The position numbers and the translations under genes were made by a program. 42,946 nt of DNA from the NCBI RefSeq assembly GCF_016654115.1, contig NZ_JAEQAZ010000116.1:1-42946 (forward strand), given 5' to 3'. The notes beneath the pieces were generated by a model. That model did no database searches. It worked only from the letters and a program-made list of their open reading frames with translations, and was not told the DNA's origin. Position 1 is the first letter of the stretch, and the number at the start of each line of letters is the position of its first letter. Below are positions 37,638 through 42,946 of the stretch, piece after piece. This stretch comes from Streptomyces sp. MBT53 (lineage in GTDB: Bacteria; Actinomycetota; Actinomycetes; Streptomycetales; Streptomycetaceae).

Positions 37638-38971
37638 TCTCCCGCCGTCTCCGGCCAGGCCGTCAGCGGCGTGAAGCCCCGGTGGCCCAGTTCGCCGAAG
37701 ACCTTGACCGGGGCGCCGCCGGAGAGCGCGACGAGCCGCCACAGTCCGGGCCGGGAACGGGCGGCGGGAGTGAGAGGAAGCGCCAACTCCGTGTCGGCGT
37801 CCGCCAGTTGCCAGGAGTCGCCGTCCGGGGTCGGCACCACCCGGTCCAGGGTCACCGGGACCGCGTCCAGCCACGGGTCGTCCCGCAGCGCCTCCCCGTA
37901 GCGGACGGCGGCCTGTGCCGTCGTCACACCTCGCGGCCGTGCCGTCGTAGGACCGGGCGGCGCGAACTGCTCGCCCAGGGCCGCCCGCAGCTGCCCGGCA
38001 CCGGGGAACGCCGAGACCTCCGCCTCCAGGGCCAGCCCGACCGGCAGCGCGAGTTCCGGGGCACGGCCCGCCGCGCCGTACGAGAGGAGCAGGCTCGTGC
38101 GGTCCGACGCCGTGCCGTGCAGCCATATGCGGCGCGTCGTCAGTTTCGCGTCCGCCGTGTCGTACTGGGCGAGGACCAGCCAACTGTCCCGCAGCGGCGG
38201 ACCGTCCGCCGAACCGGGCAGGCCGATACGGGAACGGACCGTCGCCGCCAGACCGTCTGGCAGCAGCTCGCGGCGCAACCAGGCCTGGTCGAGGAGGTGG
38301 AGCAGCGCGCACTCCGCCAGCAGCCGCACCGGCCAGCCCGGTCCCGAGGACGGTATCGCCCCCAACTCCCGTGCCCGCGCGGCCAGTCCGGGAGCCTGCG
38401 CGTCGACCATGCGGGCCGCGGTCTCCTCCCACAGCCCGTACCCCGCCTGCTCCGCCGAGGCCAGCCCGGTGCGCAGCAGGTCCGTCAGCCGCTGCTCCAA
38501 CTCGCCCGCGCCCGCGGTGATCCGCTCGGCCCGCCGCTCCGCCCTGCGCCGGGCCGCCTCCGGATCAGCGGCGGCCGGGGAACCGGACGCGTCCGCCGCC
38601 CGTTTCTCCTCCGTCCGCTTCCGCCGCCCCGCCAGCCACTGCTCGGCCCAGTCCGGCGCCTGCCCCGCCGGCACCGCGCCGTCCTCGCCCGCCCACAACA
38701 GCAGCAGTCCCAGCGCGTGTTTGCACGGGAACTTGCGGCTCGGACAACTGCACTTGTACGCCGGCCCCGCGGCGTCCGCGATGTCGACGACCGTCTGATA
38801 CGGCTTGCTGCCGCTGCCCTTGCACAGCCCCCACACCGTCCCCTCGTCGGAACTCCCCGCCTCGGACCACGGCCCCGCCGCCCCGAGCTTGCTTCCCGCT
38901 TTGCGTGACGCTGCGTCAGGCGCCAGTGCCAGCACCTGGTCAGCCGTCCAGCGCACCCCCTGCTGAGTCAT
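37619..38971 (-). CDS. SWIM zinc-finger protein
   Basis: Predicted 450-residue cytosolic protein. The zinc site C-x-C-x6-C-x-H (Cys74, Cys76, Cys83, His85; YKCSCPSRKFPCKHALGL) is the SWIM finger, a DNA- or protein-binding module. A charged helical region (about 110-165, rich in Arg, Ala and Glu) and a helical/beta C-terminal part of unknown fold follow. I take ATG 38971: the longer frame begins with TTG at 39001, but that TTG is the first triplet of the promoter motif itself, and the -10 ends 7 nt before ATG 38971. The mRNA should thus be leaderless. It heads an operon with DUF5691 and is divergent from the MoxR gene. Confidence 0.87.
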   Translation of the reverse strand: MTQQGVRWTADQVLALAPDAASRKAGSKLGAAGPWSEAGSSDEGTVWGLCKGSGSKPYQTVVDIADAAGPAYKCSCPSRKFPCKHALGLLLLWAGEDGAVPAGQAPDWAEQWLAGRRKRTEEKRAADASGSPAAADPEAARRRAERRAERITAGAGELEQRLTDLLRTGLASAEQAGYGLWEETAARMVDAQAPGLAARARELGAIPSSGPGWPVRLLAECALLHLLDQAWLRRELLPDGLAATVRSRIGLPGSADGPPLRDSWLVLAQYDTADAKLTTRRIWLHGTASDRTSLLLSYGAAGRAPELALPVGLALEAEVSAFPGAGQLRAALGEQFAPPGPTTARPRGVTTAQAAVRYGEALRDDPWLDAVPVTLDRVVPTPDGDSWQLADADTELALPLTPAARSRPGLWRLVALSGGAPVKVFGELGHRGFTPLTAWPETAGEPVSLC

Positions 38972-38978
38972 GACATCG

Positions 38979-39001
38979 AAGGTAGATCCCGGCACTGACA
39001 A
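38979..39001 (-). promoter_or_regulatory. PafBC-type DNA-damage promoter of SWIM operon (perfect motif)
   Basis: Minus strand: TTGTCAGTG (39001-38993), 8-bp spacer, TACCTT (38984-38979), then 7 nt to ATG 38971. It is an exact match to TTGTCRGTG-N8-TANNNT with leaderless geometry. Confidence 0.85.
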
Positions 39002-39061
39002 TCGGGCCGCGAGCGGTTCGGCGGATGCCTCCGCCAGCGCGTTTCCGCAGGTCAGATCGCG

Positions 39062-39084
39062 TTGTCAGTGGCGTGGTGCACGGT
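39062..39084 (+). promoter_or_regulatory. PafBC-type DNA-damage promoter of MoxR operon
   Basis: TTGTCAGTG (39062-39070), 8-bp spacer, CACGGT (39079-39084): the upstream element is perfect and the -10 has one mismatch (C for the first T). It faces away from the SWIM promoter, 60 bp apart. Confidence 0.7.
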
Positions 39085-39127
39085 GGACACCAGATCCGAA
39101 CCGGCCGAGCTGGAGGGGGCCTCAGCC

Positions 39128-40267
39128 ATGACTGTGTCCGCAGAATCCATGAACGCGCAGGCGTGTGAGAAGCAGACGGCCGAGCGGCCGGAGGCACTGC
39201 GTCCGCACGCCGAGGACGCCTTCGCCGACGAGCTCGCCGCGCTCGCCGCACAGGACGACCGGCCGCGCCCGGTCCGCTGGAAGATGTCGCCGTGGGCGGT
39301 CGCCACCTACCTCCTCGGCGGCATCCTGCCGGACGGCACGGTGATCACACCGAAGTATGTCGGCCCGCGCCGCATCGTCGAGGTCGCCGTCACCACACTC
39401 GCCACCGACCGCGCCCTGCTCCTGCTCGGCGTGCCCGGCACCGCCAAGACCTGGGTGTCCGAGCACCTGGCCGCCGCCGTCAGCGGCGACTCGACGCTGC
39501 TCGTGCAGGGCACGGCCGGCACACCGGAGGAGGCGATCCGCTACGGCTGGAACTACGCACAGCTGCTCGCCAACGGCCCGAGCCGCGACGCCCTGGTGCC
39601 CAGCCCCGTCATGCGGGCCATGGCGGAGGGGATGACGGCACGGGTCGAGGAACTGACCCGGATCCCCGCCGACGTACAGGACTCGCTGATCACGATCCTG
39701 TCGGAGAAGACGCTGCCCATACCGGAGTTGGGCGGGGAGGTGCAGGCCGTCCGCGGCTTCAACCTGATCGCCACGGCGAACGACCGCGACCGCGGTGTCA
39801 ACGACCTCTCCAGCGCCCTGCGCCGCCGTTTCAACACGGTGGTGCTGCCGTTGCCGGAGAGCGCGGACGCCGAGGTCGACATCGTCGCCCGCCGCGTCGA
39901 CCAGATCGGCCGCTCGCTCGACCTGCCGGCGGTCCCCGAAGGGGTCGACGAGATCCGCCGGGTGGTGACCGTCTTCCGTGAGCTGCGCGACGGGATCACG
40001 GCGGACGGGCGGACGAAGCTGAAGTCGCCCAGCGGCACGCTCTCGACGGCCGAGGCGATCTCCGTCGTCACCAACGGACTGGCCCTGGCAGCCCACTTCG
40101 GCGACGGACTGCTGCGGCCGAGCGATGTCGCCGCGGGCATCCTCGGCGCCGTCGTCCGAGACCCGGCGGCCGACCGGGTCATCTGGCAGGAGTACCTGGA
40201 GGCGGTCGTCCGGGAGCGCGACGGCTGGAAGGACTTCTACCGGGCCTGCCGCGAGGTGAGCGCGTGA
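39128..40267 (+). CDS. MoxR-type AAA+ ATPase
   Basis: Predicted 379-residue AAA+ protein, a chaperone-like ATPase class that usually acts with VWA-domain partners. Seen: Walker A GVPGTAKT (101-108, Lys107), sensor 1 in NLIATAND, Arg finger in ALRRRFN. The Walker B position reads ARVEELTR with Glu174-Glu175 where most MoxR proteins have Asp-Glu. The C-terminal lid domain is helical. ATG 39128 follows GGAGGGGG at about 9 nt; the longer frame starts inside the promoter and is rejected. The DUF5682 gene follows after 66 bp without a promoter. It is first in the plus-strand arm of the damage-type cassette. Confidence 0.9.
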   Translation: MTVSAESMNAQACEKQTAERPEALRPHAEDAFADELAALAAQDDRPRPVRWKMSPWAVATYLLGGILPDGTVITPKYVGPRRIVEVAVTTLATDRALLLLGVPGTAKTWVSEHLAAAVSGDSTLLVQGTAGTPEEAIRYGWNYAQLLANGPSRDALVPSPVMRAMAEGMTARVEELTRIPADVQDSLITILSEKTLPIPELGGEVQAVRGFNLIATANDRDRGVNDLSSALRRRFNTVVLPLPESADAEVDIVARRVDQIGRSLDLPAVPEGVDEIRRVVTVFRELRDGITADGRTKLKSPSGTLSTAEAISVVTNGLALAAHFGDGLLRPSDVAAGILGAVVRDPAADRVIWQEYLEAVVRERDGWKDFYRACREVSA

Positions 40268-40333
40268 GCGCGGCCAGGGGGACCGTCGACGAGGACTCCA
40301 CTTGGAGCTGGACCCGGAGAGGAGGGGGACGAA

Positions 40334-42724
40334 GTGACCGGAACTGAGCCGCTGTTGCTCGGAGTGCGGCATCACGGGCCCGGTTCGGCGCGGGCCGTGC
40401 GGGCGGCACTGGCGGCCGCCTGGCCGCGGGTCGTACTGATCGAGGGGCCGCCCGAGGCCGACCCGCTGATTCCGCTGGCCGCCGACGAGGACATGCGGCC
40501 ACCGGTCGCGCTCCTCGCCCACGCCGTCGACGAGCCCGGCCGTTCGGCCTTCTGGCCGCTGGCCGAGTTCTCCCCGGAATGGGTCGCGATCCGCTGGGCC
40601 CTGGAACACGGGGTACCGGCCCGCTTCATCGACCTTCCGGCCACGCACACACTGGCGTGGGGGAGGGAAGAGAAGGACACCTCGGAAACACCGGACACCG
40701 AGGGCGAGCCCACGGGAGAGAAGCGGCAGCCGGACCCGACTGCCCCCGATACGCCCTCCGACCCAGACACACCCTCCGGCCCCGACATCCGCGTCGATCC
40801 CCTCGCCGTGCTCGCCGAGACCGCGGGGTACGACGACCCCGAGCGCTGGTGGGAGGACGTCGTCGAGCACCGGGGTGCGGGGGAGCGGGACCCGTTCGCG
40901 CCGTTCACCGCGCTGGAGGAGGCCATGGGGGCGCTCCGCGAGACGTACGGGGCCGGCGGGCACGACCGGGACCTGGTGCGCGAGGCGTACATGCGACTCC
41001 AAGTGCGCGCGGCACAGCGGGAGTTCGAGGACGACGTAGCCGTGGTGTGCGGGGCTTGGCATGTGCCCGCGCTACGGCAGCGGACGGCTGTCGCAGCGGA
41101 CCGCGCGCTGCTGAAGGGGCTGCCCAAGGTCAAGGCCGAGCTGACCTGGGTGCCCTGGACACACCGCCGCCTGTCCCGGGCCGGCGGGTACGGCGCGGGC
41201 ATCGACTCGCCGGGCTGGTACGGCCATCTGTTCGCCGCGCCGGACCGGCCCGTCGAGCGCTGGATGACCAAGGTCGCGGGGCTGCTGCGGGAGGAGGACC
41301 GGATCGTCTCCCCGGCCCATGTCATCGAGGCGGTACGGCTGGCGGAGACCCTCGCGGTGATGCGGGGCCGTCCACTGGCGGGGCTCGGCGAGACCACCGA
41401 CGCGATCCGCGCGGTGATGTGCGAGGGCTCGGACGTCCCGCTGTCCCTGGTGCGCGACCGGCTCGTCGTCGGGGATGTGCTGGGCGAGGTGCCGCCGGGC
41501 GCCCCCGCCGTGCCGTTGCAGCGCGACCTCGACCGGCAGCAGCGCAGACTGCGGCTCAAACCGGAGGCGCTGGAGCGGGAGTTGGAGCTCGACCTGCGCA
41601 AGGAGACCGACGCCGCGCGCAGCAGACTGCTGCACCGCCTGCGACTGCTGGCGGTCGAGTGGGGCGAGCCGATCGCCTCGCGGGGCAGCACGGGTACGTT
41701 CCGGGAGACGTGGCGGCTGCGCTGGGAACCGGAGTTGGCGGTGCGGGTCGCCGAGGCGGGCGTTTGGGGCACCACGGTGCTCGCCGCGGCGACCGCGAAG
41801 GCGGAGGCCGACGCGATCGGGGCGCAGAGCCTCGCCGACGTCACCGCCCTCGCCGAGCACTGCCTGCTGGCCGAACTGCCGGACACGCTCCCCGTGGTGA
41901 TGCGGATCCTCGCGGACCGCGCCGCCCTCGACACGGACGTCGGCCACCTCGCCCAGGCGCTGCCCGCCCTGGTCCGTTCACTGCGCTACGGCGACGTACG
42001 CGGCACCGACACCGGCGCGCTGACGGAGGTCGCCGCGGGCCTGGCCGAGCGGATCTTCGTCGGCCTGCCCCCGGCCTGCACGGCCCTCGACGCGGACGCG
42101 GCCGAGGAGATGCGACGCCATGTGGACGCGGTGCACGGGGCGGTGGGACTGCTGGGGGATGCCGGCGGTGAGACCTCGGACCTGAGTGGCCGCTGGCGTG
42201 CGGTGCTTCGGACGCTCTCCGCGCGGGACACCGTGCCGGGCGTCATCCGGGGACGTGCCGTACGACTTCTGCTGGACGGTGGGGAGTTGGGGCCGGACGA
42301 GGCGGCCCGGCTGATGGGGCTGGTGCTCTCGCCCGGGACACCGCCGGCGGACGCGGCGGCGTGGATCGAGGGCTTCGTCGGCGGCGGGGGCGGGCTGCTC
42401 CTCGTGCACGACGAGCGACTGCTCGGGCTGGTGGACGCATGGCTGACCGGGGTGCCGGCGGAGGCGTTCACGGACGTACTGCCGCTGCTGCGGCGCACGT
42501 TCTCGGCGTACGAGCCGGGGGTGCGCAGAACGCTCGGCGAGCTGGTGCGGCGCGGGCCCGGGAAGCAGACGGGAGCGGTGGCGACGGCGGTCGGGATATC
42601 CGGGTTCGGCGCGGAGCTGGACGCCGGGCGGGCGGACGCGGTGGTGCCGGTGCTGCGACTGATGCTGGGGCTGGACGACTTGGCGGGGAACAGCGACAAC
42701 GAGCTTGTGGGGGTGGCGGGATGA
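40334..42724 (+). CDS. DUF5682 family protein (TraB/EreA-like N-terminal region)
   Basis: Predicted 796-residue protein. Residues 1-100 begin LLLGVRHHGPGSARAV with RVVLIEGPPEAD soon after; His13-His14 and the Glu in IEGPPEAD, with a later VVCGAWHVPAL (His243), resemble the His/Glu pattern of the TraB/Tiki/EreA hydrolase-like superfamily. An acidic Pro/Asp/Thr insert (about 118-152) is disordered. The remaining ~500 residues are helical, Ala/Leu/Arg-rich, and may be repeats. AGGAGGGGG lies about 6 nt before GTG 40334. The next ORF overlaps the stop by ATGA. Enzymatic activity is an inference; the family itself has no established function I know of. Confidence 0.83.
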   Translation: MTGTEPLLLGVRHHGPGSARAVRAALAAAWPRVVLIEGPPEADPLIPLAADEDMRPPVALLAHAVDEPGRSAFWPLAEFSPEWVAIRWALEHGVPARFIDLPATHTLAWGREEKDTSETPDTEGEPTGEKRQPDPTAPDTPSDPDTPSGPDIRVDPLAVLAETAGYDDPERWWEDVVEHRGAGERDPFAPFTALEEAMGALRETYGAGGHDRDLVREAYMRLQVRAAQREFEDDVAVVCGAWHVPALRQRTAVAADRALLKGLPKVKAELTWVPWTHRRLSRAGGYGAGIDSPGWYGHLFAAPDRPVERWMTKVAGLLREEDRIVSPAHVIEAVRLAETLAVMRGRPLAGLGETTDAIRAVMCEGSDVPLSLVRDRLVVGDVLGEVPPGAPAVPLQRDLDRQQRRLRLKPEALERELELDLRKETDAARSRLLHRLRLLAVEWGEPIASRGSTGTFRETWRLRWEPELAVRVAEAGVWGTTVLAAATAKAEADAIGAQSLADVTALAEHCLLAELPDTLPVVMRILADRAALDTDVGHLAQALPALVRSLRYGDVRGTDTGALTEVAAGLAERIFVGLPPACTALDADAAEEMRRHVDAVHGAVGLLGDAGGETSDLSGRWRAVLRTLSARDTVPGVIRGRAVRLLLDGGELGPDEAARLMGLVLSPGTPPADAAAWIEGFVGGGGGLLLVHDERLLGLVDAWLTGVPAEAFTDVLPLLRRTFSAYEPGVRRTLGELVRRGPGKQTGAVATAVGISGFGAELDAGRADAVVPVLRLMLGLDDLAGNSDNELVGVAG

Positions 42725-42897
42725 TGACGGCGAGCAGCGGTAGGCAGGGCACGAGGAGGCCGGGGGAGCGGGCTCAGGCCTCGGGTGCCGGGCGGCGGAC
42801 GGCGGCGGGTGCCGGCTGTCGGACCGAGGATCGTCCCGCGACTGCCGTGCGGGTCGTCCCGTTGTGGGAAGGGCTGCGGGACGGGGTGCGCGGATGA
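42721..42897 (+). CDS. Small basic ORF translationally coupled between DUF5682 and the next gene
   Basis: A 58-codon ORF starting ATG at 42721, overlapping the DUF5682 stop by four bases, and ending in TGA that overlaps the next ATG (42894) by four bases. The body is Arg/Gly/Thr-rich, ending PLWEGLRDGVRG. A double ATGA overlap argues for translation. No family is recognised; an alternative is that it is an N-terminal extension misread because the true start of the next gene lies further on. Confidence 0.4.
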   Translation: MMTASSGRQGTRRPGERAQASGAGRRTAAGAGCRTEDRPATAVRVVPLWEGLRDGVRG

Positions 42898-42946
42898 CGG
42901 CGACCGGTGCGACGGGGTCGGCGGTGGGCGAGTCGGCGGGGGCGGG
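42894..42946 (+). CDS. Start of next gene (truncated at window edge), possibly VWA-domain partner
   Basis: ATG 42894 opens a frame (MTATGATGSAVGES then Ala/Gly) to the end of the window. Only about 17 codons are visible and none is diagnostic. By context, after MoxR and DUF5682, a VWA-domain protein is the expected partner; this is inference from known MoxR neighbourhoods. Confidence 0.45.
   Translation, partial: MTATGATGSAVGESAGA

Noticed and set aside
42361..42897. 178-residue ORF overlapping the end of DUF5682
   Set aside because: Its first 120 codons are an out-of-frame reading of the DUF5682 gene; only the 58 codons from 42721 are retained as a doubtful ORF.

Overview
The window is high-GC DNA (GC-rich third codon positions, many GTG and some TTG starts, frequent leaderless-type promoters) from the chromosome of an actinomycete, almost certainly a Streptomyces. 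The gene set (clustered Ser/Thr kinases, guaA, a PspC sensor/regulator locus, pcrA/uvrD, an icmB-like B12-binding subunit) looks like core-chromosome synteny rather than an island. I see no tRNA, rRNA, IS element, phage gene or CRISPR array.

Layout. 1-7.8 kb: three paralogous transmembrane Ser/Thr kinases (the first is only a 3' end), interrupted by a secreted LamG protein with a small partner and by a divergent AraC-regulator/metallo-beta-lactamase pair. 7.9-11.4 kb: succinate-semialdehyde dehydrogenase and a GMC oxidoreductase. 11.5-13.9 kb: a sortase-anchored (LAETG) wall protein and a membrane-anchored protein. 14.5-16.7 kb: chorismate mutase behind an apparent Phe/Tyr attenuator, then guaA. 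16.7-21.7 kb: a PPOX-fold flavoprotein, a class II aldolase, a DUF4429/SHOCT protein, a multispanning membrane protein, a Cys-rich protein and DoxX. 21.7-25.6 kb: envelope-stress locus with a PspC protein, a PspC-type histidine kinase and a LuxR-type response regulator. 25.6-35.1 kb: two NlpC/P60 proteins, a small membrane protein, a TDT/SLAC1 transporter, PcrA/UvrD helicase, a transmembrane M23 peptidase, a tiny secreted protein and a lipase. 35.5-42.9 kb: icmB, then a divergent cassette of SWIM zinc-finger protein plus DUF5691 protein (minus strand) and MoxR AAA+ ATPase, DUF5682 protein, a small coupled ORF and the start of a further gene (plus strand).

Most notable. The actinobacterial DNA-damage promoter (PafBC / RecA-NDp motif, TTGTCRGTG-N8-TANNNT) occurs as three perfect copies and one near-perfect copy: before the LamG gene, before pcrA, before the SWIM gene (perfect, apparently leaderless) and before the MoxR gene (one mismatch in the -10). 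The last two lie back to back in one 156-bp intergenic region. The SWIM/DUF5691/MoxR/DUF5682 cassette therefore looks like one damage-inducible multi-protein system of unknown function, and it is the best candidate here for an undescribed system. The second strongest signal is the chorismate mutase leader: a 23-codon peptide with Phe, Phe and Tyr codons, a pause hairpin directly after them and a 15-bp terminator-like stem before the gene.
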